A stretch of 64,000 bases of DNA from positions 868,001-932,000 of the forward strand of contig OZ252053.1 of the NCBI GenBank assembly GCA_965247965.1, in the 5' to 3' direction. A program made the translations under genes and the position numbers. A model generated the notes under the pieces. The model saw only the letters and a program-made list of their open reading frames with translations, made no database searches and was not told the origin of the DNA. The DNA comes from UBA7328 sp965247965 (GTDB taxonomy: Bacteria; Bacteroidota; Bacteroidia; Chitinophagales; Saprospiraceae). Of this stretch, positions 17,999-28,312 are shown one piece after another; position 1 is the first letter of the stretch; each line of letters begins with the position of its first letter.

Positions 17999-19111
17999 AT
18001 GAACGCATTAATTGAATTTAGTGAAGAACAAGCCATGTTGTTAGAAACGGCAATGGAATTTTGCAGCACACATTCCCCACTGGATCAAGTTCGGACACAG
18101 CTAGATCTGGATTTAGGTTTTAATGAAGAGCAATGGAAAACCATGGTTGAATTGGGTTGGCTCGGTATTCTCATTCCAGAAACCTATGGCGGTATAGGAC
18201 TGAGCATGGCAGATGTGGTTCCCATCGTTGAATCCATGGGGCGGCAACTAATGGGATCCCCTTTCTTAGCAACGACGCTTGCTAGCCAAGCCTTGATTCA
18301 GGGCGGCAGCGAACAGCAAAAAAAGGAATGGCTGCCCAAAATCGCAGAAGGCACTATCGCGACTCTCGCAATTTTAGAAGCAGACGGAGATTGGGACCTT
18401 TCAAACCTTCAAGCCGTTGGAATAAAAAATGGTGATTCAATCGTTTTACAAGGCACAAAAACTCTTGTTTTAGATGCAGCAACAGCAGAGCTGATCATTG
18501 GCTCGGTTGCACTGGATCACACTCCTGCCCTAGTTTGCCTCAACGCCAGTGAAATTCATAAAGATCAAATTAACAGGGAAATTGTGATCGACGAAACTCG
18601 TCGCTGTTATGAGTTAAATCTGGATGGTATCACGGTTAAAAGCAGCGCTGTCTTAGAAAAAAATTGTTTCCAGGCAATTGAAAATGCAGCCCTCCTCTTG
18701 CTCTCAGCAGAGATGGCTGGTGGGATTGCAGGGACATTAAGCACTATTGTAGACTATCTCAAAACACGAGTGCAATTTGACCGATTGATTGGAAGCTACC
18801 AAGCATTGAAACATCCAACCGTTGATATCTTAATAAAAATGGAGGCAGTGCGTTCTCATGTTTATCATGCTGCTACTATTTTTGATGCAGGAGATGACAA
18901 AGCGCTAGAAATTGCTTTACGAATGGCAAAAGTCAGTGCCAGTGAATCCTTTGCTTATGCTGGTGATCGGGCAGTGCAATTTCATGGCGGAATCGGATTT
19001 ACCTATGAATGCAATGCCCAACTCTATTTGCGGCGGGCTTTGTGGAGCCAATATCAATTTGGTGATGAGAAATATCACCGACAGAATCTGGTGCCACTGT
19101 TACTGGATTGA
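17999..19111 (+). CDS. Acyl-CoA dehydrogenase, small-type subunit (pair 2)
   Basis: 370 residues from the ATG at 17999, with AGGAGA 7 bases upstream. ACAD fold with LGWLGILIPETYGGIGLS near the N-terminus, a reduced middle domain and C-terminal TRVQFDRLIGSYQALKHP (about residue 256) and QFHGGIGFTYECNAQLYLRR (about residue 330). The GIGFTYE segment is more canonical than the GMGFTDL of the first small subunit. Probably forms a heteromer with the preceding gene product. Confidence 0.82.
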   Translation: MNALIEFSEEQAMLLETAMEFCSTHSPLDQVRTQLDLDLGFNEEQWKTMVELGWLGILIPETYGGIGLSMADVVPIVESMGRQLMGSPFLATTLASQALIQGGSEQQKKEWLPKIAEGTIATLAILEADGDWDLSNLQAVGIKNGDSIVLQGTKTLVLDAATAELIIGSVALDHTPALVCLNASEIHKDQINREIVIDETRRCYELNLDGITVKSSAVLEKNCFQAIENAALLLLSAEMAGGIAGTLSTIVDYLKTRVQFDRLIGSYQALKHPTVDILIKMEAVRSHVYHAATIFDAGDDKALEIALRMAKVSASESFAYAGDRAVQFHGGIGFTYECNAQLYLRRALWSQYQFGDEKYHRQNLVPLLLD

Positions 19112-19149
19112 AATCTCACACATTTTAAATAGTAAAAAAAGGACAACCC

Positions 19150-19923
19150 ATGACAGAATCATCACCTACCCTTTATGAAATCCGCGATGGTGCGGCCTGG
19201 ATCACTTTGAACCGACCTGAACGGCGAAACGCATTATCAGCACAACTGAACAATGAGGTTTATGATCATCTCAGCAACGCAGAAGCAGATGCTGATGTAC
19301 GCTGTCTTGTCATCACAGGTGCTGGAACTGCATTTTGTTCAGGAGCTGATTTAAAAAATCCTCCTGGTTCCGCAATTGAAGGAGTCCAATCCAAATCTTA
19401 TCCTGATGTTCTTCAATTTATACTGGATTGCAAAAAACCAGTGATTGCCGCTATTAATGGTCCTGCCTTTGCCGGAGGACTAGGTTTGGTTGGTGCCAGT
19501 GATATTGCCATCAGTGTGGATACTGCTAAATTTAGTTTCAGCGAGGTACGAATCGGAGTGATTCCTGCCGTCATCTCAGTGGTCTGTATACCCAAATTGG
19601 GTAGGCTCAATGCCATGAAACTGTTTCTCACCGGTGAGCGTTTTACAGCTAGTCAGTGCAAGGAATACGGCCTTATTCACCGAGTCGTTGGAGAGGCGGA
19701 ATTGGTTTCCGCTGTTCAGGAAGAAATTGATATGATTTTGCTGGGTGGGCCATACGCCATAGGTGAAGCCAAACGATTAGTGAATGAAATTTCTAAAATA
19801 TCCACTGAAGAAGGTTTTAAAATGGCAACCCCCTGGAGTGCGGCAACCTTTAGATCTGAAGAAGCATCTGAAGGAATGGCAGCATTTCGTGAAAAACGCA
19901 AAGCGGAGTGGGTCAAAGAATGA
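19150..19923 (+). CDS. Enoyl-CoA hydratase/isomerase
   Basis: 257 residues of the crotonase fold. Oxyanion-hole and active-site segments: GTAFCSGADLKNP (residues about 58-70) and INGPAFAGGLGLVGASDIAI (about 100-119), then FSEVRIGVIPAVISV. It hydrates the double bond made by the dehydrogenases; in an Atu-type pathway the equivalent step is isohexenylglutaconyl-CoA hydration (AtuE). Last gene of the operon, 38 bp after the preceding one with AAAAGGAC upstream. The catalytic Glu pair cannot be assigned with certainty from sequence alone. Confidence 0.88.
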   Translation: MTESSPTLYEIRDGAAWITLNRPERRNALSAQLNNEVYDHLSNAEADADVRCLVITGAGTAFCSGADLKNPPGSAIEGVQSKSYPDVLQFILDCKKPVIAAINGPAFAGGLGLVGASDIAISVDTAKFSFSEVRIGVIPAVISVVCIPKLGRLNAMKLFLTGERFTASQCKEYGLIHRVVGEAELVSAVQEEIDMILLGGPYAIGEAKRLVNEISKISTEEGFKMATPWSAATFRSEEASEGMAAFREKRKAEWVKE

Positions 19924-20445
19924 TCTATCAATTTACAAAACTGCAAACGGATTCAAATGTTCTTTCTAACTAAACGGTAAGCTTCCGATAACTGTTCAAT
20001 TGAACAAATCTGTTCAAAGAGTCCTCGCTCTTCTGTATCAAATAGACTCGGTTGTATCATGTCACTTCCTTTGAATTTACTGTCATCAGTCTACCTTTAA
20101 TTTCCACAAGTTACGTCTTGTCTCCATTGAAGGACTTCCAAACCTCAGTTCGTTGTTATTTTGACAAAACCCTGTCTCATTATCATGTTCCATCGGGGAC
20201 ACCTAGTTCTTCGCTTTTGACTCCTCTGTCTCTTTCGAGATGTTTTATCCTCAAATGGGTCATCCTCATCTTCATTGGCATCTCGTTTAACGACCGGGTG
20301 GCGATCCGCTACTATTTCATCCTCTTTGTAAGCCTACCAGAGGTTCACACTGAGTTTAGGTGAGAGATTTGTCTAAGTCTTCCTTCAGATTCAAAGGGGC
20401 CGCCTAGGCTTGGTCCATAGTGCATGTTTATTCCAGTATAGAAAA

Positions 20446-20464
20446 CCTTGTCCTGTGGACAAGG
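20446..20464. terminator. Perfect hairpin between the operon and the IS200-type element
   Basis: CCTTGTCC-TGT-GGACAAGG, 8-bp perfect stem. It may be the left-end hairpin of the IS200-type element or a terminator. The rest of 19924-20550 has no gene; a palindrome GTTCAATTGAAC lies at about 19996. Confidence 0.4.
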
Positions 20465-20887
20465 TCAGAGTTCAAAGGCTTTGCCATTTGAACGACTCAA
20501 GATCACTCTAAATTTGAGTTGTCGCCACAATCTCAAACTAGGAGTAAATAATGAGTCGATTTCGTAAATTATCACAAAGTATTTGGCATTGTCAGTACCA
20601 TATTGTTTGGACGCCTAAATACCGTTACAAAATTCTGACTGGTCGAATCGCAGTGGAAGTAGAAAAATGTATTCGTGCCTTTTCCGAGCAACAAGGTGCT
20701 GAAATCGTTGAGTTGAATGTCCAATGTGACCATGTTCATCTGTTAGCAATGGTTCCCCCTAAAATATCTATTTCGAATTTTGTTGGAACGCTAAAAGGAA
20801 GAACGGCAATTAGACTATTCAATCAATTTCGTGATTTGAAAGAAAAGCCCTATTGGGGGAATCACTTCTGGGCTAGAGGGTATTGTG

Positions 20888-22106
20888 CAGGGTCATTCAC
20901 TTCTAAAAATTTAATATATTAAGATTTTTTATATTTATTGCATTAATACACATTGACAATCTATTGGCGTATTTTTCTTGTGCAACAGTCATGCTTTGCT
21001 CATTGTTTAGTTTGAATATGTTGAATACAAATGTTCTGACCATAGACATGTTTCTGGCTAGGCTAAAACCATTAACCAGTGAATTATCCTCATTCCATAT
21101 TTTGTCCTTTACCCAATGTAGTTTGTTTTCTATGAACCAATGAGCTCTGATACCTCTGGCATAGAAGGATGCCTTTGATTCGGTTCTGCTTGAGATGTAC
21201 ATGCTGCTTTCGCTGCTGGTTCGACCTTTTCTCTTTGCTGATCTTTTCACAATTATTATGGTTGTCAAACCTGTCCATAAGGTAAATGGCTCTGCAGACA
21301 TTCCTTGGTAGGTATAATATTGGCGTATTTCATTTCTGCCTCTTACCTTTTCTCTGGTTTCGTACCTATCAACCGGCTCATTTTGTTGGGTAAACGATGA
21401 GATCGCCTCCTTAAGCTTCATTTGATTGCCTTTGACTTGTATTACATAGTCATTTCCATTACCCACGATGGTTTGCGCAGTTTTTTTTGGCAATGAAGTG
21501 GGTCAAGGGTAAAGATAACACCCTTAACTTCCAACTGTTCGATAATGTCGAGTGCACAAGCAATTTCATTGTCCTTCTTTAATTCGTAGGGCTTGGTAGT
21601 TATAACCACGCCCATTTCAGAGTTGAAAAGGCTAACAATAGCTTGAAAGTTCTGATTTTTTCCGTTAGGCTCTCTTACAGTAGAGGCCAGTGCTTTTCCA
21701 TCAATAGACATCCAATTGGCTTGGTTGTTACCCATATACTGACTCATCCAACTTACAAGGGCTTTATTAAGTTCTGTGTAATCAAAATCACGAAGAATAT
21801 TAAAGATTACTGTTTTTTTGGGTACACCATGGAGCAAACCATAACGGTCAATGAAGAATTCTTGATTGTATTCAATAAATCTGGCAATAGCGTTTATACT
21901 AAATCGGCCACTCATGCCAGCTAAGAATACCATTTCAAAAAAAGAAGACAAGCAAAACCGTTGGCCTTGTGCACGTCGAGGGTCATGGATGAGTTCTAAA
22001 AAGGAGTTAAGCGTTTTCATATGTAAGAATTTCACTCAAACATATTGGATATTTAACACATATATAAATAATTTCTATGATTTGTTTTTAGTACTGAATG
22101 GCCCTG
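20888..22106 (-). mobile_element. ISAs1-type insertion sequence with 10-bp target duplication
   Basis: Left end CAGGGTCATTCA and right end TGAATGGCCCTG are inverted repeats (11/12). The direct repeat GGGTATTGTG occurs at 20878-20887 and 22107-22116. Length 1,219 bp, with one transposase gene on the minus strand. Confidence 0.85.
20903..22035 (-). CDS. ISAs1-family transposase in two overlapping frames
   Basis: Frame 1 (22035 down to about 21485) holds FLELIHDPRRAQGQRF, WMSIDGKALAST (first Asp) and GVIFTLDPLHCQ (second Asp). Frame 2 (about 21493 down to 20903) continues QTIVGNGNDYVIQVKGNQ, HWFIENKLHWVKDKIWNED (Glu region) and ARNMSMVRTFVFNIF. The frames meet at an A8 run (near 21484-21491 on the minus strand). 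A -1 shift there restores the normal HCQKKTAQTIV reading. The combined length of about 375 residues equals the family norm. It may be expressed by -1 slippage, or be a one-base deletion. Confidence 0.75.
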
Positions 22107-22261
22107 GGGTATTGTGTTGATACCGTTGGTTTAGATGCAGAAATGATTCGTAAATATGTCAAATATCAAGATGGTAAATAAGTCTTTGTAAACAAACTTT
22201 ATTTGGCGACAACTCTCCTGCCCCCTTTGGGTGGCAAGGCAGTTTTATCCCCTTCTAGGGG

Positions 22262-23286
22262 TTAACCCAAAACCGGCCCCTCTGGAGCCGGTTGTTTATT
22301 GATCCTGAAAATTAAATTTTTCGGCAATAATTCTAAAAAATAAAATTGGCGAGGGTATTGTTTTTTATTCTTATTTTTTAAGATCACAGGAGTTTGGTCA
22401 TCAGGGAAAACAGATTTGCTTTTAGGTGAAACAACCATGTAGTCAAAATGATTTTCTTCTTTTCTCAACCATTGTAGGTTGGACTCAGTGGTCATTCCAG
22501 CATCAAGAACAACAATCGGTCGAATCAATTCATCTCTAGCTTCTAATCCTTCAACCATTTCTTTGAGTGTTATTCCCTCAGAAATGTTACCCTCAAAAAG
22601 ACGACTTCTTTTGCAGAATCCCTGTTCATCTAGGACTAAGCCCAGAGTGATCAAAGGACAATCACTGCGCTTTTCCTTGGATCGCCCATTTTTTGCTGAT
22701 GGATTCAAGGAGGCACTCCCTTCAAATTTCTTTGAATAAAGACGATCTGATATTTGATAGATCCGATTCAAAGAAACTGAAGCAAAGTTAAGCTCTAAAA
22801 GATCGTCTAGACCACTACTGGCTTGGATTTTTTCCAATGTCTTTTCTCACTTCCTGGGAAAATAGCCCGAGAAACAAGACGGCCTATGGCCAGCTCCATT
22901 TCACGTCGATTCAAACCTAATTGTGAGAGTATTTTATCTAACTCTAATTCTTTGAGAGTGCTGAATAAAAGGTGTTCAGCACCAATGCTTCGAACTACCT
23001 CTTGCTTCATACTATTGAGGTCAACCGTTTGGAAATCAGGAACCTCAGTTTGTTCCTCGGGAGAAGATATAACCGGTTGTGATTGTTTTTTGATAGCTTG
23101 CCTAGCAAACTTTTGAGCTAATGCTTCCACCTCCACTTCAAAGGGAATCAAGGTCTTGGTCCCACCGATTAGCTCTTCAATACGGAGTGCAAGATCTGGC
23201 CATTTTTCTTTTGGAAGGTCTAAACAGTTACCCAAATTAAGAATAACTCTTTGTCGAGGACCCCGTTGTGTTCGGATAGATTTCAC
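22262..23286 (-). pseudogene. IS1634-type transposase remnant
   Basis: N-terminal part (23286 to about 22820) reads MKSIRTQRGPRQRVILNLG and later GLNRREMELAIGRLVSRAIF, then PGSEK. After a -1 shift it continues LEKIQASSGLDDLLELNF (to 22262). Between SDRLYSKK and FEGSASLNPSAKNGRSKEKR the DLTNTYFEG region with the first catalytic Asp is lost. VVLDAGMTTESNLQW (second Asp) remains, and the C-terminal third with the Glu is missing. The GRSKEKRSDCPLITLGLVLD section parallels the intact IS1634 element at 32-34 kb but is clearly a different element. Confidence 0.75.
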
Positions 23287-23968
23287 TAATTTATAGCTGT
23301 GATAGCTTTTTTTATTTTTTTGAGGCCTACTTTGCGAATATACCTCCTCAAAATCGACCTTTTCTGATCCCTCAATGTCAATATAAAAATAACTATTCTG
23401 TCACTACATTTCCATTTCCTGGAGTTCTGCGAAATTATTTCATAATAAAAATCCCCGCAGCAAGCTGTCTTCTCGCTGAGGCTCAAAGCCCCTTCGGGCG
23501 GGATATTTTGCGGAACACCATTTTCTAAAACGTAGCAAGCTACAGGGTATTAGACCCGATGCTACGCAATAAAAACCTCATAAAAATTTTTATAACAAAG
23601 CGTTACACAAAGATTTCTTTCCGCCGCTCGTTCCTCACTACTGGAAAGAAACTTGTGAACTTTTCGTTCGGCACTCCGGGCAGCGCTCTTCAAACAGGGC
23701 CATGCCGGCCGCCGAATCCTGAATCGTGAAGGGGAAGTGAATCGCTGGCGACTTGTCCGCTGAAGCAAGCGCAGGAGGAAGCCCAAGACGGCTGGCGAGC
23801 GAAGAGTTGATGGGCCAGGGAAGCTGGAAACGGCTGGCGACGGCGGAAGCGAACGCATCTTGAGCTCTGTAACGCTATGGGTTTTCAAGCACGGTTGACA
23901 GGGCTAAATTCTTCGGCCAGGACATCTGAACACTGAATACTGAACACTGATCACTGAAAAATGGAAAA
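23287..23968. other. Intergenic region, no recognisable gene
   Basis: 23287-23600 is AT-rich with a hairpin around CGTAGCAAGCTAC/GTAGCATCG-like segments (23533-23568). From 23620 the composition turns GC-rich. A minus-strand stretch of about 75 codons (23640-23880) ending near RCPECRTKSSQVSFQ stays open but I do not recognise it. Just before the next gene are short tandem ACACTGAATACTGAACACTG units (23928-23957). Confidence 0.4.
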
Positions 23969-24820
23969 ATGTTGTCCCCCACACAAATCGAATTCTACCG
24001 CACCAACGGCTACCTCGGGGTCGAGGGCGTGTACTCGGATGAGGAGGTCACCGCGTTGCGGGCGGCCACGGACGAGTGGGTCGAACGCTCGCGCGAGGTG
24101 ACGGACAACGACGACGTTTTCGATCTCGAGCCGGGGCACACCGCCGACGGGCCGAAGCTGCGTCGCCTGAAAATGCCGCACCTGCACCACCCGGCGTTCC
24201 GGGACGCCCTCCACCACGACGGGATGCTCGACATCGTCGCGCAATTGATCGGCGACGGGATGCGGTACGACACGACGAAGCTGAATCTGAAACTTCCGGA
24301 AATCGGCAGCCCCGTCGAGTGGCACCAGGACTGGGCGTTCTACCCGCACTCGAACGACGATCTGCTGGCGGTCGGCATATGTATCGATGCAATGACGGTC
24401 GAGAACGGTGCGCTGCTGGTGATTCCCGGATCACACAAGGGCCCGGTGTTGGATCATCACCTCGACGGTTCGTTCTGTGGCGCGATCACCGATCCGGCGT
24501 TCGACGACAGTGCCGCGGTACCGGTGGAGCTGCCGGCCGGCGGCATCTCCATCCACCATGCCCGCACCATCCATGGCTCGATGCCCAATCGCTCGTCGAA
24601 GCCGCGACGGCTGATGCTGTTGCAGATGATTGCGATCGATGCATGGCCGCTCAAGGGGGTGAGTACCCTCGAAGAATGGGACAGCTGGATCCTGCGCGGC
24701 GAGCCGACGATCGAGCCGCGGGTCACTGATGTGCCCGTGCGCATGCCAATGCCGGCGATGGGCGACGCCGGGTCGATCTACGAGCACCAGACCCAGTTCA
24801 AGGACCGTAAGCTGGTGTAA
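23969..24820 (+). CDS. Phytanoyl-CoA dioxygenase (PhyH) family protein
   Basis: 283 residues. Begins LSPTQIEFYRTNGYLGVEGV, as the family does. The Fe(II) facial triad is visible: H-x-D in VEWHQDWAFYP (about residues 114-122) and the distal His in ISIHHARTIHGS (about 190-201), followed by the Arg-rich RSSKPRR that binds 2-oxoglutarate. These are Fe(II)/2-oxoglutarate oxygenases that hydroxylate diverse small molecules; phytanoyl-CoA itself need not be the substrate. GC is above 60%, far from both flanking regions, with heavy GC3 bias, which points to acquisition from another lineage or an assembly join. No operon partner. Confidence 0.88.
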   Translation: MLSPTQIEFYRTNGYLGVEGVYSDEEVTALRAATDEWVERSREVTDNDDVFDLEPGHTADGPKLRRLKMPHLHHPAFRDALHHDGMLDIVAQLIGDGMRYDTTKLNLKLPEIGSPVEWHQDWAFYPHSNDDLLAVGICIDAMTVENGALLVIPGSHKGPVLDHHLDGSFCGAITDPAFDDSAAVPVELPAGGISIHHARTIHGSMPNRSSKPRRLMLLQMIAIDAWPLKGVSTLEEWDSWILRGEPTIEPRVTDVPVRMPMPAMGDAGSIYEHQTQFKDRKLV

Positions 24821-25395
24821 CTGGAGGCGCGGTAGGCCCCGACCGCCACGGCGTCCAAGCTCACGACTGATCGGAAACAGCTTTCCGGAACTCGTGGACG
24901 ATACAGCGAGGACTGATCTGGACTTCAGCATGATGTAGCCGAGTGCCTTGCAAGCATCAGAAGACAGAACCGCCGCGAAACACTTGGACACCACCGGGAC
25001 GTACGGGAAGTGCGAGAAACAGTGGGGTGAGACGCCGTGTAAGACGTCGAGGTGAGAGTTATGGCGATCGCCAACAAGGACGATGCTACGGACGGCTAAG
25101 CCGCCGCAGATCTCGTCGTTATACGGTTAAATTTAACGTTGTTTTTTCTTTACTCGAGTGGATTAAAGATAACAGCCTCTCTCTGACATTTAACATCTCC
25201 GCGCAAGAAGAAACGGCGAATTGGATCTATGTGGAAAAGTCAAACACTTAAAAAAGGAGTACATTAGGAGTTTGAGGTTAGTGGGGTGATCAACACATAG
25301 AAAGAGTGAAGTAGGAGAATGGAAGCCGTATTCTCTTAGGACACACAGAAATGCGGATCATATTGAAAATCTTCCATAACACTAAATCAAGTCTT
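24821..25395. other. Intergenic transition from GC-rich to AT-rich DNA
   Basis: 24821-25120 remains GC-rich and contains only short, interrupted frames; no family recognised. From about 25130 the sequence is AT-rich like the genes to the right. The composition break is sharp. Confidence 0.5.
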
Positions 25396-27051
25396 ATGAA
25401 AACCATTTTCACTTTCTGTTTTATTTTTGCCATTACCTTTTCGATTTCTCATGCTCAAAAATACACGATCACACCACTCGTACATCCAGACGGTGATTTT
25501 GTAGCATTCAGCATCAATGATCTCGGACAAATTTCGGGATATGTGAGAGTCGGCTCTAGGACCCATGCACAACGCCTTGAGCCCGATGGAACATTTACCC
25601 CATTAGAAGAGTTAAATCTTAATTTGAGTACTGCATCTGGTATGAATGAACATGGACATGTAATTGGTACAAATTTGGATGATGATGGGCTTCATATGGT
25701 GGTTTGGCTTAATGATGGAGGAACGCGCGAGTTAGCAATGCCACCTGGGGCACGAGTAATAAACTTGGAAGACATCAATAATTTAGGTGAGGTAGTTGGG
25801 TTTTACTTCCCCGAGACATTTATAAGAAGAGCAGCCTTCTGGGACACCGAAGGTAAATTCCATGATCTTCCTCAGCCTGAAATGGGTGCCACAGCGAACG
25901 CCATAAATGACAGCTCCCAGATTGTCGGCACATCTTTCGATAGCCTGGATAGAGGACACCCCGTCATGTGGCAACCTTTAAATGAAACCAGTCCAAAAAC
26001 GTTGTCCAATAATGAATTTGACATAGTCAATTTTTTGGGACAAACTTTAGGTTCAGCGACAGATATCAACAATAAGATCCAGGTAACTGGTTGGGCTAAT
26101 ACGATTACAGGCACACATGCTTTCGTGTGGGATGATGGAGTGATTACTGACCTGGGCACATTAGGAGGCCCGGTTAGCTTTGGCCTTGCGATTAATGAAG
26201 AGGGAGATGCTGTGGGAACTTCGAGTTTAAATTTTATTGACTTTGAAGATTCTGGTTTCGTAGCCTTACCACCAGACTACGAGATGGAGGGCATCAATAC
26301 ATTTTCGAATTTACTTTTATTGGATACAATAATCGAGTGTCAGGATATCAATACCAATAGAAGTATACTAGGACGCGGCAAGGAGGGAAAACTACATTAT
26401 AGAATAGACGAAGTTCCAACTTTTGACATTGGTCTTAGTCCAATCGAGGTTTCAAGCGGTATGCTCAAGCCAGGTAAGAATACGATCACTTTTACAGTTA
26501 AAAACAACAGTGAAGTTAGAGCAGATAATATTCGAGTCCTTTTGTCTTTGCCTTCGGGCATGTCTTATATCTCGCACGAAGCAAACATTACTTCAGAATA
26601 TAGTTCAGACGATCGGATCTGGGTGATTCGTCAATTGCTAGATAGAGAAGATGCGAGCCTTACCCTGAACGTTGTGGTTCGGCATACGGCAGGTGAACCG
26701 ACAGGAGCTGGTGCTTATATTGACAATTTCATTAAATCAGGTGATGGGGGACTAAATGAACCCTTTGGGCCAGTATTTGGCCCAGATGTCAACGAGGATG
26801 GAATTCAGGATCTTTACATTGTATCTCATTTCACCAGGCAGGTTTTACTTTATGATGGTGTTACAGGCAATTTTCTGAGACCTTTTGTGACTAGCCAAAC
26901 TTTTGATTCGTTATCATTAATCTTACCGACTTATGGATCATATTCCCCAATTGATCTTGAATTCGGACGCGATATAAACAATGATGGGATTCCAGAATGT
27001 TATATAGCAACTCTGAAAGGGCAAGGCGAAACTAATATTTCAATTTACGAT

Positions 27052-28312
27052 CTGACATTTCGCAGTTCGAAAATTTGGTATTGTAAAAAATTATTATATG
27101 TATAGCTTTGTGCTGGATCTAAAGATAGTTACTAATGATGAATCCGCACATTGCCGACTTGTACAGCGATTATTTGTTGACAAGTTTTAGTCACAGCACA
27201 GCTATAGGTATGTCTAAAATGTTAGACGGTGCTTATAGCCATGATCAGATCAGTAGATTTTTGGCTCAGCCTACTCTGGGCCAAAAAGATTATTGGAAAT
27301 CTGTTAAACCTATAGTCAGGAAAGTAGAAAGTCCTGATGGTAGCATTTGTATTGATGATGTGATAACTGAAAAACCACATTCTACTCAGAATGAGATAAT
27401 AACGTATCACTTTGATCATACAAAGAACAGGAGCGTCAAAGGCATCAATATGATAAGTTTTCTATATCATAACCAATTGGGTGATGGCCAAACGGTAGAG
27501 TTGCCTTTAGCCTATGAAATTATCAGAAAGCCAATCAGGTTTACTGATCTAAAAACACGACAAGAGAAACGCAAAAGTGAGGTGAGTAAGAATGAGTTAG
27601 TAAGACAAAGGCTCAAAGTACTCACACAGCGTAATCATGTTCAGTACAAATATGCCTTATGGGATAGTTGGTTTAGCTCAAATGACAATATGGAGTTTGT
27701 GCATTACGAGTTAAAAAAGCATTTTATCGGTGCAATTAAGACCAATCGTCTTGTTGCCCTGAGTAAGGAAGAAAAACTGCAAGGTAAGTTTACAAGAGTC
27801 GATGCACTAGACCTACAGCCAGACTGTGTAATGGAAGTTTGGATCAAAGGATTGGACTTTCCGGTTTCTTTGACCAAACAAGTCTTTACGAACAAAGATT
27901 ACTCCACAGGCGTACTGTATCTGGTAAGCAACGATACAAAACTTACACATCAGCAGACTCATACAATCTATGAAAGAAGATGGAAAGTTGAGGAATTCCA
28001 CAAATCGATGAAACAGAATGCTTGTTTAGCCAAATCACCAACAAAGTATGAAGTGACGCAGTCCAATCATATTTTTTGTGTGATGATAGCGTATACTAAA
28101 CTCGAATTGCTCAAAATTAATCAAGCTAAAAACCACTTCGCCATAAAGGCAAGACTATACTTAAAAGCTGTCAAAGCAGCATATCAAGAACTTAACCGAA
28201 TGAAAAAACAATTCAATTTGGTTAACCCTGCTCAACTGCAAGCTATTCCTCTTTTGGAATAACTATAATATTATTTTTTAATTTTCCAAATATCTGCCCT
28301 GCGAAAGGTCAG
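27052..28312 (+). mobile_element. IS4/IS701-type insertion sequence, 7-bp duplication
   Basis: Terminal inverted repeats CTGACATTTCGCAG (left) and CTGCGAAAGGTCAG (right, inverted) continue imperfectly to about 26 bp. The direct repeat TTACGAT lies at 27045-27051 and 28313-28319. Length 1,261 bp. Inserted in the secreted-protein gene. Confidence 0.88.
27135..28262 (+). CDS. DDE transposase, IS4/IS701 superfamily
   Basis: 375 residues, apparently intact. SICIDDVITEKP contains the first Asp, ALWDSWFSSNDN the second, and YERRWKVEEFHKSMKQNACL the YREK-like motif with the Glu. DHTKNRSVKGINMISFLYHN is typical of IS701-like members. A complete gene within clean inverted repeats and an exact duplication suggest a recently active copy. 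Assignment to IS4 or IS701 is uncertain. Confidence 0.85.
   Translation: MMNPHIADLYSDYLLTSFSHSTAIGMSKMLDGAYSHDQISRFLAQPTLGQKDYWKSVKPIVRKVESPDGSICIDDVITEKPHSTQNEIITYHFDHTKNRSVKGINMISFLYHNQLGDGQTVELPLAYEIIRKPIRFTDLKTRQEKRKSEVSKNELVRQRLKVLTQRNHVQYKYALWDSWFSSNDNMEFVHYELKKHFIGAIKTNRLVALSKEEKLQGKFTRVDALDLQPDCVMEVWIKGLDFPVSLTKQVFTNKDYSTGVLYLVSNDTKLTHQQTHTIYERRWKVEEFHKSMKQNACLAKSPTKYEVTQSNHIFCVMIAYTKLELLKINQAKNHFAIKARLYLKAVKAAYQELNRMKKQFNLVNPAQLQAIPLLE

Larger units (their letters stand above)
20551..22181 (+). pseudogene. tnpA: IS200-type Y1 transposase split by an IS
   Basis: The 5' part (20551-20887) encodes SIWHCQYHIVWTPKYRYKIL and the HUH motif CDHVHLLAM. The 3' part (22107-22181) resumes at GYCVDTVGLDAEMIRKYVKYQ with the catalytic Tyr of the Y1 family. 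Removing 20888-22106 and one copy of the 10-bp duplication restores a continuous frame of about 134 codons, normal for TnpA. The gene was intact until the insertion, so the disruption is recent. Confidence 0.85.
20446..22261 (+). mobile_element. IS200/IS605-type element, interrupted by an ISAs1-type element
   Basis: Contains a Y1 transposase gene. An 11-bp inverted pair GAGTTGTCGCC (20516-20526) and GGCGACAACTC (22205-22215) flanks it, with hairpins at 20446-20464 and CCCCTTCTAGGGG (22249-22261) near the ends. Exact ends are not determined. The transposase is split by a 1,219-bp insertion. Confidence 0.5.

Noticed and set aside
24010..24994. Several open frames overlapping the PhyH gene on both strands
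   Set aside because: High-GC shadow frames with Arg/Pro-rich, low-complexity products; only the PhyH frame has catalytic motifs.
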